Assembly: GCA_003024785.1 (NCBI GenBank)
Contig: PUQB01000325.1
Coordinates: forward strand, 34,630-98,629
DNA length: 64,000 nucleotides
Direction: 5' to 3'
DNA from: Selaginella tamariscina
Taxonomy: Eukaryota > Streptophyta > Lycopodiopsida > Selaginellales > Selaginellaceae
Of the stretch, positions 1-10,789 are shown one piece after another; position 1 is the stretch's first letter; each line of letters starts with the position of its first letter. The notes beneath the pieces were generated by a model. That model made no database searches. It was not told the DNA's origin and saw only the letters and a list, made by a program, of their open reading frames with translations. The position numbers were made by a program, and so were the translations under genes.

Positions 1-800
1 TTCTTCTCCAATTCCTACATGGCGCATAGTGCTCTCTCAACCTCTTCATCAAATACCAAGCCACTCCCACCGGCCTCTTTGCCTTCAATCCATCATACAA
101 GGACATCACTGGTTTGACGCCGTGATGTGTGATGTTCGGAACTCAAAAGCATTGACAATGAAATTCACTACCAACTGCGTCTCCTCCACGAGATCGGAAA
201 GCTTTAGACCTACCTTACTCACATACTGCTTCCCTTCTTTCAGAAAGTCAATAAGGTGAGATCTATCTGCCATAACTTCTCCCTCTGATCTCGACAACAG
301 GAAAACCTTTTCTAGAAGCTTTTCTGTAAGAGGAGTTTCCTCTCCTCAGAATACGCTACAAATCCTATCTCAGGCTTATCCACCTTTTCCATTAGCATAA
401 CCAGTGTGAAACACTGCTCATCATGAGGCTCTCCATCCTTCAAAATCTGACATACTCCCACAATCTGAGTTCCCTCAACACCTTCTCCATTTCCAAGGAG
501 AAATCCCACTTTGTATGTACCAGTTGTACCTGATCCAATCTCTCTCCATCGGGAGGATTAATCAACTCACGACAATTTTGAGTAGGCAAACATCCTTTCT
601 TTGCCGACATCTCTCTCGCTGCACACTCTATAAAACCCTAGATCTACAGCCTCGTTTCATGTGCACTGACAGGTAAAGAATATGCTCCTCAAATCAATAA
701 AAATAACATTTCCTGCAACGTTCTCTTGCAATATATACTTCCTTACCTTATTAGCATTCATCATTCCCTCGATTTCCTCTCCTTCCAACGTTTTTAACTG
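1..800 (-). other. Unassigned 3' part of element 1
   Basis: Beyond the integrase end of element 1 two short minus-strand reads (297-106 and 509-312) have protein-like composition: one is Glu/Val rich with a VSKVGLKLSDLVEETQLVV stretch, the other reads VGVCQILKDGEPHDEQC. I do not recognise either. They could be an extra 3' ORF of the retroelement or a sequence next to it. Confidence 0.35.
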
Positions 801-802
801 CA

Positions 803-1560
803 TCACTCCTTCTTCTTTACAGACTTAACCCGAAAAGGGCCTATCCATTTTAAATCAAGCTTTTGACTCATTTCTCCCACCTTACCTCTATACCACAGGA
901 CCAAGTCCCCTTCCTTTATCTCCTTTCCTCTTCTCTTCCTATCGAGCCAGGCCTTTTTCTCCTTTGGATAGCCTGTATAGTCCATAAGGCATACCTCATA
1001 CCTCCTTAACTCATCCAACTTCTCCAATTCTATTAAACGAGTTGCCATAGAGTCCTTCTCTCCTATATTATTTGTACCGCTATCCGCAAGGATGCACAAT
1101 AAACTCCATTGGGGTTATGGCCTCTAAGCCATAAGCAGCTTAAAAGGTGTCATACCAGTAGTCACTTTATAAGCTGTCCTATAGGCTCAGAGAACTTCTG
1201 GTAGCCTTTCATCCCAATCCTTTCGATTATCCTAAACTACCTTCCTTAAAACGTTCTTAAGGACTTTATTTGTCGACTCAGCCTGCCCATTACCCTGTGG
1301 GTAATATGGTGTCGACTTATTGTGTTTTATCACAAACTCCTTTATAAGCATTTCTATCGTTTCATTCACGAAATGCTTTCCTATATCACTCACAATTTCC
1401 TTAGGAATGCCATAACGTACTATTATAGTATTGTATATGACCTTTGCTGTATTATATGCATTGGCCCTTCTCATAGGCTCTGCCTCTACTCATTTCGTCA
1501 TATAATCTGTTAAAACCAATATGTATTGATTCTTTTTTGAGCTTACATGATTAATTGGTT
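803..1560 (-). pseudogene. Integrase fragment of element 1
   Basis: The minus-strand read at 1474-1232 carries the middle and end of a retroviral-type integrase core: IPKEIVSD (second catalytic Asp), HNKSTPYYPQGNGQAES (third catalytic residue Glu) and then KVLKNVLRKVV. The read at 1099-803 continues with the C-terminal region (ALMDYTGYP-like linker, EGDLVLWYRGKVG, LKWIGPFRVKSV), which in this family binds DNA. Stops and frameshifts separate the blocks, so it is a pseudogene. Confidence 0.85.
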
Positions 1561-1999
1561 CTATAAAATGCATTCCCCATTTCTGGAAAGGTTCTAGTGG
1601 GAGAACTGGATTACCTACCTCCCTCCATAAAGTAGGCCACCATAATCCTACCTAAAGGATTTTCCTTCCTGTTATTTCCTCTGCAAAATGGCCTCCTACA
1701 AGGCCTAAATGAGCCTCTTTTAAAACCTTCGGGACCTCTAAAGGGTCTACACATCTCCGTAACACCCCATCGGACCCCAATTTGTACAACTGCCCTCCCG
1801 AGAGAAAAATGTCGTGTCCTCACGACAAATAATTTCCTTTCATCTGCTGTCTTATAAATAGGTGGTACTGTTCCAGTGGCTAGATACTATTTTATATGAT
1901 TTAACCATTTTAATGGAACGTCGACACGAAATAAATTCGCATTAGGAAAATCATCCATAGTACGTATAGGAACTTTGCCTGTTTTAATGCGACTTAAAT

Positions 2000-3310
2000 A
2001 GTCAGCCTGTTCATGCTGCCTTCTTGGTTTAAATTATCTCAAAATTATATTCCTGCAGAAGTAAAAACCACCTGCCTAACCTTCCTGTAAGTACAGGTTT
2101 ATTAAGTAAATATAATAAAGCTTTATGATCGACAAAAAATTTTCACTTTATTAGCCAAAAGATAGTGTCTAAATTTATGAATAGCATATACCATCCCCAA
2201 AGCTTCCTTTTCTGTAGTGTGTAATTTACTTCCGTAGGTGTTAGCCTATGACTAGCATAATAGATAGGACGATCTTTCCATCCTCTTGCATCTGTGTAAT
2301 GATGGCTCTGATTGCCATATTAGAGGCATCCACTTGTACATGGAATTCTTGATCCCATTTAGGCTAACTAATATTGGTGCTTTAGTAAGAGCCTTCCAAA
2401 GTTGGTCAAAGGCCTCTTGACAATGTGATTGTCCAATCATATGGTACATGCCTTTAGCAAATCTGTTAAAGGTTTTGCGATCTCAGCATAATGCTTTATA
2501 AACCGCCATGGTAACCTATTTTTCCTAAAAACCTACGTAACTCCTTTATATCTTGTGGTGGTTGTAAACTGAGGATAACCTTAACTTTATCCTGGTCCAC
2601 CAATATACCTTCCTTACAAACAACATGTCCTAAAAGGACTCCTGATTTAACAAAGAAGTTACATTTTCAGGATTCAAAGCAACTAAATTTTGCCTACATT
2701 TCTGGAAACACTTTTCTAGATAATGCAAATGTTCTTCCTTTGAACTATAAATACTAAAATCGTCCATAAAGACTTTCATAAAGTCTAAAAGGTATTCCCA
2801 AAAGTATCTGTTATAATCCTTTGAAAGGTAAAGGGTGCATTGCATAAGCCAAAAGGCATAACTTTATAAGCCATCCATGAAGGAATACATTTCGTGGCCA
2901 ACAACATTATCTAGCATTTCCTCTATAAAAGGTACGGAAAGGTATCCTTAGCTATAACATCATTTAACTTTTTATAGTTTACACATACTCTTAACTTTCC
3001 ATTCTTCTTAGGAACAATTACAAGTGGTGATAACCATTGTGCTTCTTGTATAGGATATATAAAACCAACCTGTAACAGCTTATTAATTTCTTCCTTAAAC
3101 TAACTTTGCATAATTAGGATCATCCTATATGCATTTTGTTTAGCTGGTTGGCATCCTGGCAAAAGTTGAATAGTGTGCATACAGAGTTTTGGGGTATTCC
3201 TTTTAGATTCTTATAGGACCATGCAAATACATCCTTATATTTGGCTAACAATGCCAATCCTTTATCCTTGAAATTAGGATCCAGTTCTTGAGCTATAGTC
3301 AACATCTTAA
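2000..3310 (-). pseudogene. Reverse transcriptase and RNase H fragments of element 1
   Basis: At 3305-3120 the read contains KYKDVFAWSYKNLKGIP, the usual N-terminal edge of a plant gypsy RT. At 2845-2630 it contains LDFMKVFMDDFSIYS, the catalytic [FY]xDD block, followed by the HLHYLEKCFQKCRQ helix. At 2449-2252 it reads EAFDQLWKALTKAPIL, the connection region before RNase H. About 2250-2000 is RNase H territory but heavily decayed. Frames change several times between blocks. Confidence 0.85.
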
Positions 3311-3419
3311 GTTCCTTCTCTGTTCCTATTTGACTTGCTCTAGAGGGTCATTAGTATATATGTAAGTATAATTCGCAGGTTGTTCCTGTAAGTTCATTCA
3401 TAAGAAACAGACTTATAAA

Positions 3420-4440
3420 TTTTCCTGCAACCCCAACTGATCCTCTTCCTGTTCCTTTTGAGAGGCTTTCTTTTTCTCTTTCACAATTGCGTATAAATCG
3501 ATCTTTGCAAGGGCTTTTAGATCAGGGTATGTCTTCAAAATTCCTCTTCTTCCTGATCATCCAAGCCCTACATCCAATCATATCCTTCTAATGCAACCGG
3601 TCTATCCCTTTTTGCTAAATATCTCTTAGCATGAGTATATATCCACCTTCATGTCACCTTGTCCTATTTCATTTTTCCTGAGCCCCAATCTTGCACAACG
3701 TAAGCAATGTTAAGCCAAGGTCGGCCCAATAACATAGTATAGGTTGCATCTTGTCCTTCCATTCGTAGGACTATTAAGGATATTTTAAATTTAAATCCTT
3801 TAACAGATATAGTAACTGCTCTTACTATACCTAATGGCCTTACACTTCATTGATCAGCCATTTAAGGTTAAATGGAGCAGGCTGGATCGGTCCTAGACCC
3901 ATCCTTTTACATTCACCTTCTTCAATAAAATTCACACCTGAACCTCCATCTATTAAACTCGTTTTAACTTATTTCTTCTCTATACTGTGATGCAAGGAAC
4001 TTGTCCATCATAATCACCTTCATACAGTACTTCCTTATCCATTTTACAGACTGTATATCCTTCACTCGAAGGTGATGTTTGCTGAACTAGACTTAATGCA
4101 TTTTAATATCTGGTTTCTTATGTAAGGAGCTACCTGTATCAACTGTCCAAGCGTAACCTTTACTTCCTGATTTATAGCTTGGTGATACATAGAATCCATT
4201 GTTTTATCATGTAATGGTAATAATGAAAAACTTTGTTCACCTTTATCTATATCACCTTTGTCTGTACCTTCTGATTCATTATCATCTGACCTTTCTGGTC
4301 AGGATCCTGCTCTTGCTCATTTACCTTTTCCTGTAACAAGCTCTCCTTCTTGTTAGGAATAGTAACTACTCTCCTTCTCCATCATAAAAGGATTCCTTCT
4401 CATTCCTTTGAAGAGCTATAACTGCCCTTACAACAAGTGG
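3420..4440 (-). pseudogene. Protease and linker region of element 1
   Basis: On the minus strand near 3741-3660 the translation reads MLLGRPWLNIAYVVQDWGSG, which is the conserved C-terminal block of plant gypsy aspartic proteases. The region towards 4440 is hydrophilic and broken by stops, fitting the gag-protease linker. It ends at the inserted miniature retroelement. Confidence 0.7.
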
Positions 4441-4450
4441 ATACTCCTCC

Positions 4451-4612
4451 TGTCATAGTTCTAACCTAGTACGATGACTACCTGGGTAAAGATTGTGGGA
4501 TATGTGGGCAAAAAGACCAAGCGGACCTGGGTCATCATGACCAGGGGCCCTCTCATAAACACCAATTGGCCTTTTGCCTAGTTGGCATAAGGGGAGAGGG
4601 AAAGGTGTGACA
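4451..4612 (+). repeat. TRIM LTR, plus orientation
   Basis: A 162-bp LTR with TG...CA ends, directly followed by a Met-tRNA primer-binding site at 4615-4626. It contains the shared core with the ATGACCAGGGGCCCTCTCAT block and the AATTGGCC block also found at 5349-5476, 5835-6005 and 45403-45571. Confidence 0.85.
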
Positions 4613-4639
4613 TTTGGTATCAGAGCGGCCATTTCAAAG

Positions 4640-5346
4640 TGTTACTTGGACTTTATCATGGGATTGCCAAAATTTATGGTTTTAACGCGCTCATGGTGGT
4701 AGTCGATCGGTTTTCAAGTAGAGACAGTGAATGCAATTCAAGCAGCAAAGTTGTTCTTCCACAAAGTCATAAGAGTGCGCGGACTACTGGAAACCGATCT
4801 CAGATCGAGATCCTCGGTTTACAGGGAAGTTTTGGGAACATTATTTAAGCAGTTTGGTACAATGCTCAAGTTTAGTACAGCCTACCATCCGCAAACTGAT
4901 GGTCAAACGAAAGGGTGAACCGACAAGTCGAGGACTATCTCAGATGCTATGTCAAGGTGATCAACTTGATTGGGCTGAACACTTAAATATGGCTGAGATA
5001 TGTTACAATAACTCGATGAACACTGCAATCGGATGTAGCCCGATGGAAGTGTTAACTGGGAATAAGGGTGGTATTCCTCAAGTATGTGTTTACCAAAAAG
5101 ACGATAGCAATTGAGTTCCATCTGTAGCAGAGTTCACGGGACAATTGTATCGAACATGGGAAGCTGCTCGTCAAGCGATGGCTACAGCACAGGAAAGGTA
5201 TCGTCAGTAGTACAATAAGCATCGGCGGGATGTAGAGTATCAGGTTGGGATATGGTATTGTTGAGTACCAAAACTGAAGGTTCCAATGACTCTTTCGAGG
5301 AAGTTTCTATCGCACTACATAGGTCCATACAAGGTGGTGAAGCAAG
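4640..5346 (+). pseudogene. Captured integrase fragment in the TRIM-like element
   Basis: The plus-strand frames give, in order, DFIMGLPK and ALMVVVDRFS (start of the integrase core with the first catalytic Asp), VRVRGLLETD, FSTAYHPQTDGQTKG (before the third catalytic residue), LDWAEHLNMAEICYNNSMNTAIGCSPMEVLTG, and a C-terminal YIGPYKVVKQVG block up to the truncated LTR. Several frameshifts break it. Gypsy-type integrase in a TRIM-sized element is unusual because TRIMs normally carry no coding sequence. Confidence 0.8.
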
Positions 5347-5348
5347 TA

Positions 5349-5476
5349 GGCCAATTGGTGTTTATGAGAGGGCCCTGGTCATGATGACCCATGTCTGCTT
5401 GGGTCTTTTTGCCCACAATCCACATATCCCACAATCTTTACCTAGGTAGTCATCTCACCAGGTTAGAACTATGACA
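5349..5476 (-). repeat. Truncated TRIM LTR, minus orientation
   Basis: This copy matches the reverse complement of the LTR at 4451-4612 but lacks the last 35 or so bases, including the GTGACA end. It joins directly to the integrase fragment at about 5348. With the complete minus LTR at 5835-6005 it would form a minus-strand element of about 650 bp. Confidence 0.8.
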
Positions 5477-5820
5477 CTCTCCACCCATTTGAGAAAGTGG
5501 ATGCCCTCATCCACAGACTTCAAGGGGTTGCTACTATGCCTTCCTCCAGAAGGTGCAGCCAAAGGCGTTTCTACTCATGCCCTTCCTCCAGAAGGTGCAG
5601 CTAGAGGCGTTTCTACTCATGCTTAGCTCTACTTACGCTTGACTCGCAACCCAGCCCGCAAGCTGTACTCGCATCACATGTCAATCGGGCCAGAGGCGAT
5701 CACAGAGCTGCTTGCTGTACACAAGCGATCGAGGGTTTAGTTAGCAAGGACAAGTGCGCCAACCTTAGTGGCTTGAGCTTTACTCAAAGTTCATCCTAAT
5801 GAGAATCAAACCCCGGAACC
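5477..5820. other. Internal region of the minus-strand TRIM part
   Basis: Non-coding. It contains a direct repeat of about 40 bp around CCTTCCTCCAGAAGGTGCAG (5538-5625), and its end, GGAACCGCTCTGATACCA, is the reversed primer-binding site. No protein is visible. Confidence 0.6.
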
Positions 5821-5834
5821 GCTCTGATACCAAA

Positions 5835-6005
5835 TGTCACAACCTTTTCCTCTCCCCTTATGCCAACTAGGCAAAGGGCCAATTGTGTTTATGAGAGGGC
5901 CCCTGGTCATGATGACCCAGGTCCGCTTGGGTCTTTTTGCCCACATATCTCACATATCCCACAATCTTACCCAGGTAGTCATCTCACCAGGTTAGAACTA
6001 AGACA
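5835..6005 (-). repeat. TRIM LTR, minus orientation
   Basis: A 171-bp copy of the LTR at 4451-4612 in reverse orientation with TG...CA-type ends. The complementary Met-tRNA primer-binding site lies at 5821-5832, so priming would run leftwards. The base after its outer end starts the CCTCC target duplication. Confidence 0.85.
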
Positions 6006-6009
6006 CCTC

Positions 6010-7800
6010 CTTTTCCTCCTCTATTTAATAAGCCATGTTGTAGGCCTGTAATTAGTCATTCTGGTGGAAGTAGGAGGTTGTACATTCCGCCTAGGACATT
6101 CCTAGAGATATGTCCTGTTTCACCACATGTATAACAAACCTGGGAAGGAAAATTCCTACCCTGTGATCCTTGTCTATCATTGACCTGATTATATTGGTCA
6201 TTTCTGCCTCTTTGACCCTAATAAGGTCTTGCTTCTCCTCTATATTGTTTCATTTCTTTCTGTATAGGATCTATCCTTTTGTCATCCATTGTATGGACCA
6301 TTTTTCTCTCCATAATACATGTCCTCTCTGTTTTCGTAAGGAACATCATTTCTTCTCTCATAATATCCATTGCTCCTATTCTGATAAGGAACTTCATTTC
6401 TTCTGCCCATAGACACATGCTTTCAATGACATATTTATCATATATACTTATGATAACATGTATATATGTATATTTATATACATATATGTGTGTGTACATA
6501 TATGTATTGTTCTTGTTCTCATAAGGAATAGCATTATCATTCCTATCATTCCCACGATTCCTATTAGGTGCGAACCTTCTAGGAGGTGGACGGTCATCCA
6601 TTCTCCTTTCTCTCTATACCAGCCACATTCTGGTTCAGGAAATGTCTGCAGTTCCGGGCTACATGTCCTTCCTTTCCGCAGATTTGGTATGTAGGCAATT
6701 GCAGCCTACATTCCTTCATTGTATGGCCAGGATTGTTACATTTAGTGCACCATACCTTTACCTTTATCTCCTCCTTAACTATCATTCCCTTTAAGGTTTT
6801 CATCATTTGAGCCAATGCTTTCTCATCTATTGGATATTTACGAACCTTTACTACATCAGCCTTCTCTTCCTCATCAAAGGATTCTTCATTTCTTCCATAT
6901 ACTTTTAGCTTTCCTTCTGCAATCTTTTTTTGCTTCCTCTTTTTCTCATATAATTTTAATTGATCAATGAGATCCTCTCTATCCTTTTCATTGATAGTGA
7001 GTGCTAGGTCTCTATATAGTTTTAACAACCCTTGCTTATACCATTGCAATAAGCATCCATCTTTACATATACCTTACACTTGTTCTCATGTTTCTTAAAA
7101 TGGTGTGTATATTCATCTATCTTTCTATTTTGCCTTGAAGGATAGTCCTTAACTTCTCTAAATGTTCCTCCGGCAATTCCTCCTTTTTAAAATATTTCTT
7201 AAAAGCATTAGTAACCTTCTGATAATCCTCTCTGACTTCCTTTTTTTAAATCATAATACTAGTTAGAGGCATTTCCTTTCAATGTATGTGGAAATATAAG
7301 CAGCCTTTCTGCATCCGTCACCTTATACAGTTTTACTACCTCTTCAAACTGTTATAAGTGCCTTTTCGGATTTTCTTTCTTTCCTGCAGAGAATGTGGGA
7401 ACATCACCGTACACCCAAACATTCCCGAAAAAAGTGCCATATTTGTAATAATCCTTTGCTCTGGTGTATTTCCTCTTACACCTTCCTCCCTTCCTCTTCA
7501 GGAGTTCTTAGAGATCCTTCTCCTTGCAATCTCGGTTTATGAACAGGCACTCCTTCCGTTCCTCTCACAGTCTCCTCTAAACTAGCTGTTTGATACTGCC
7601 CAATTCTCTGGATCAGCCTCAGATTTCTGTATTATTTCTGCAATATCCTTTACTATCTTCCCAAAGATATTTTGACGTCTATTTCCGTCAGTTTCAGGTT
7701 GCTGTTGAGCAGCCACTCTATTGGCCTGCCTTTGATTCCTTTGATCAGTTAAGGCTGGATCAGGACGATGGTTCCTCCAAGGTTTCATTCATTCCTTCTC
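6010..7800 (-). pseudogene. Gag and nucleocapsid of element 1
   Basis: The minus-strand read at 7049-6594 carries two CCHC zinc knuckles (CTKCNNPGHTMKEC and CGKEGHVARNC) after a lysine-rich stretch, the nucleocapsid signature that packages genomic RNA. A third degenerate knuckle, CYTCGETGHISRN, occurs at about 6150-6085. The read at 7788-7582 (DGNRRQNIFGKIVKDIAEIIQ) is the upstream gag part. A (TA/CA)-rich stretch at about 6455-6510 interrupts the linker. Several frames are needed. Confidence 0.85.
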
Positions 7801-7922
7801 TTTTACACATCCGGTTTCTACACCTTCTGAGTATTTTTCAGAATGAGAATTCTATCTTTTTTAGCCTCTTTTCTCAATGAATGCTAACACTGCAATGGCG
7901 AAATCCCTCCATGGTCGCCAAA

Positions 7923-8459
7923 TGTTAAATAGGAAAACCGAAAACCCCACCTTTTCTTGTTTAACCAGTTTCCTTTCTCCTAACCTTTAAGAAAGGCTAC
8001 ACACTTTCTTTCCTTCAACTCTCCACATATATATACATATCAAAAACACCTTCTCTTAAAGCCACAATGACTGGTCTCCGAAGTCAAGGGCAAGAACGGA
8101 TTTTGGCTATTGCCTTGTTAGATCCATTCATTGAGAGTATACATACATACACACAAGATCTTATAATATGCACCTTTCATTACTACATGAATACAAGAGA
8201 CAAAGTGTAGAGAACCTCTACCTCCTGCTAGAACTTCAAATGGAGACCCTTCCTTCGTTGCCCTAACTCCCCTTAACTACTCTTCCTCTCGCCATGTCAT
8301 CCTTTACCTTTTCCTTTTCCTTTACCTTTTCCTTTCCTTATCCTCTCAATAAGGATTTTCCTTCTTCACAACCTTTCCTTCCATGCTTACTACAGACCTT
8401 CCTACCCTTATTCTCTCTACAGTAAGATGTCCTATGCTCCTAATATTTTACCTTTAACA
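7923..8459 (-). repeat. 5' LTR of element 1
   Basis: The 537-bp interval is bounded by TGTTAAA (7923-7929) and TTTAACA (8453-8459), a perfect 7-bp inverted end typical of LTRs. On the minus strand the sequence next to its inner end, TTGGCGACC, is in the primer-binding-site position of plant gypsy elements. Only one copy is in the window, so the border is inferred from the ends. Confidence 0.7.
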
Positions 8460-8472
8460 GTCTCCTAGAATG

Positions 8473-8849
8473 TGTCAAGCCACGATCCAGGAACAAGGAA
8501 ATAGAGTAGAAGGCAAGGAGCAAGACAAAGCAAGATTGATCGTAGAAAGACTGGTGTTAATAATAACTGATTGTACAATAATTAGGTTGGAGCATTTATG
8601 TTCACAACTCCAAGCTAATCTGGTCATGAATCTAATTTAGTCATGAGCTAAAAATAGTGATCCTTATCCTCTAGGCATATCCTGTAGCATATCCTATAGG
8701 CATATCCTGTAGGTATATTCTATAGGCATATCCTGTAGGTATATTCTATAGGCATATCCTGTAAGTATATTCTATAGGCATATCCTATAACCCATCCTGT
8801 ATTCTATATCCTGTATCCAGAATCCTGCATCCTGTATCAGGTTGTGATA
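8473..8849 (-). repeat. 3' LTR of element 2
   Basis: It starts TGTCAAGCCACGATCC and ends GTTGTGATA, matching the ends of the element 3 LTRs. At 377 bp it is much shorter than those (825 and 859 bp) because it lacks their GGAGCAGGATAG minisatellite. It has its own short tandem array of about 24 bp (AGGCATATCCTGTAGG type) at 8672-8790. Confidence 0.8.
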
Positions 8850-8939
8850 GCACCTCCTCCCTAAGGACGAGTTCCAGAGTCTTGGAACCTGGTTTAGCAA
8901 GATAACGCCGATGAAAAAGCAGCAACTTTGGAAGAAGCA

Positions 8940-9085
8940 TGGAGTAAGTTGGATGCAGGTTCCAAGTGCGATCGGTAGGCAAATAACCTTTCTAATCCAC
9001 AAGTATTGAAGTTGGCAGCGATGAAGACGAGAATCAAGAATGACTGCAACTTCCTACTCAGGTTCACCATCAATTACCACAGGAG
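8940..9085 (-). pseudogene. Chromodomain remnant of element 2
   Basis: The minus-strand frames give PPVVIDGEPE, a stop, EVAVILDSR, then LQYL and a degenerate WKGY region. This is the start and middle of a retroelement chromodomain, which targets integration to marked chromatin. The equivalent piece of element 3 (47175-47020) is better preserved. Confidence 0.75.
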
Positions 9086-9399
9086 GGGAGGAGAAGAAGC
9101 ATGACCAGGAAGAGAAGAAGGATGATACGGCTCCAACAAAGAGGGTGGAAACATAGGATGAAGTTTCACTATAGATGGTAACTCGAGTCGGAAAGCTACA
9201 GGATTGACCTCAAGCAATCCTGTAAGGGCCCAATAGTTGAAAATCCAACTTAGAAGAAGGCATGTTGGTGTGAATATGCTGACGAAGAAGTCACACAAGA
9301 TCATCAATCTTATATGCAAGTGCCAGCTGATGATGAGCATCAGCATAATGCTTGTACCGTTCCTATGCCTGCTGAAGATGAACTTGGAGATCATCTTGT

Positions 9400-10757
9400 A
9401 CCTAATGAAGATGTTGAAGACAATCCTGTACTGCAGGAGCGGAAGAAGGAGAAGCAGGAGGAGCAAAGTCAAAATGCGGATGGTAACCTGTAAGAGCAAA
9501 GAAAGGTGTCTGGCCTGTAGATGCATGAACAGAATTGTTGTAGACAAACTCTGCCATAGGAAGAAGGTCTAACCAATTATCCTGTTGGTAAACTGATGAA
9601 GCAATGAAGATACTGTTCCAAGGTCTGAATTGTGCATTCTGACTGCCCATCAGTTTGAGGATGATATCCTAAAGAAAGATCCGCTTTAACCTATAAACTT
9701 TGGAGAAAGCTCTCGCCAAAACTTGGACATGAATTATGGGCCTCGATCAAAAACAATGCTCTCAGGATGGTGTCAGAACACTTTGTAGATCATCAACTCA
9801 TCAGTTGTCTGCATGTAGCAGTCTTATTACATGGTAGGAAATGAGCCTGTTTGGTAAAACAGTTAACCACCACAAGAACTGCATTAAATCCACGAGAAGG
9901 AGGAAGATCTGTGAGAAAATCCATAGAAATGGATCTCCAAGGAGCAAAAGGAATAGGAAGAGGACGAAGAAGACTAAGGGCGCATGATGAGGCATTTTCA
10001 ACCTATTGCAGGTGTCACAACTCCGTACAAACTTATCTACAAAACCTCGCAACCCAGGCCACCAATAGTTGCGAGTCATCAACTCCACTGTCTTGGCCAC
10101 ACCAAAATGTCCTGTAGCCGGGGTATCATGACAATCATGTACCACACGAGTCTTGCAAACACCAACAGAAATGTACAGGAGACCTTCCTGATACATGAGT
10201 CTATCCTGTATGGCAAACAACTTGTAGTCTATACAGGAACTGGAGGAAGAGGAACTTGTGATGTCAGGACTAATGTGTGAAAACACATTCCTTGCCAAGT
10301 CATCTGTAACCAACTGCAAACGGATGTCCTGTAGGAGTGTGGAATCTGCTGGAGCCTGATGAACTTGTAGTGTTACAAGCCAAAGTTGATTAGGACCCAA
10401 CAACACTTGCTTTTGACAGTCATATGCAAGATCGCCTGAGGTTGGTGCAAGGTAAGAGCACCTAAACAATACATCCGCCTTGCCATTCCAAAAACCAAGC
10501 CTGTAGATGATGACGAAATCAAAACGTGATAAGAACTTTACCCACCTAGCTTGTCGCTGACTGAGAACTCGAGCCGTTTGAAAATACTCCAGGTTTTTGT
10601 GATCTATAAGAACTTGTATAGGATGCACAGCACCTTTCAGGAAATGCCGCCACTCCTCAAACGAATCTACAATGGCCTTGAATTCTTTGTCATGAATCTC
10701 GTAATTGATCTTGGCCGAAAGGAACTTACGAGAGTGAAAAGTTACAAGATGAAGCAA
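9400..10757 (-). pseudogene. RNase H and integrase of element 2
   Basis: A long minus-strand read (10757-9801) contains SAKINYEIHDKEFKAIVDSFEEWRHFL (RNase H core), then the H2C2 zinc finger (HDCHDTPATGHFG ... SCDTCNRLK) and the start of the integrase core. A second read (9650-9402) contains WLDLLPMAEFVYNNSVHASTGQTPF from the integrase end. The two are separated by frameshifts near 9700-9800. Confidence 0.9.
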
Positions 10758-10789
10758 CTTGTCTTCTCCAATTTGTGATAGGACAAATC

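Larger units (their letters stand above)
4451..6005. mobile_element. TRIM-like miniature retroelement with inverted outer LTRs
   Basis: The left end (4451-4612) is a 162-bp LTR in plus orientation starting TGTCATAG and ending GTGACA. It is followed by a primer-binding site, TGGTATCAGAGC at 4615-4626, complementary to initiator Met-tRNA. The right end (5835-6005) is the same LTR in minus orientation, with its reversed primer-binding site at 5821-5832. The 5-bp sequence CCTCC occurs at 4446-4450 and 6006-6010, as expected of a target duplication around the whole block. Inside lie an integrase fragment (plus strand) and a third, truncated LTR (5349-5476, minus). Outer LTRs should be direct repeats in a normal element, so this is a rearranged insertion. 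Confidence 0.8.
1..8459 (-). mobile_element. Decayed Ty3/gypsy LTR retrotransposon (element 1), 3' end outside the window
   Basis: Read on the minus strand the order is LTR (8459-7923), gag with zinc knuckles, protease, reverse transcriptase, RNase H, integrase, which is the Ty3/gypsy order. All coding parts are broken by stops and frameshifts. The protease-end motif LLGRPWL and an integrase read are recognisable. A 1.55-kb miniature retroelement sits in the gag-to-protease part at 4451-6005 and is flanked by the 5-bp repeat CCTCC. The second LTR must lie left of base 1 or be lost, so the full length is not known. The element is inactive. Confidence 0.85.

Noticed and set aside
5860-6051. Short plus-strand ORF after the inverted TRIM LTR
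   Set aside because: It lies within the LTR itself and repeats at 5349-5476, so it is not a gene.
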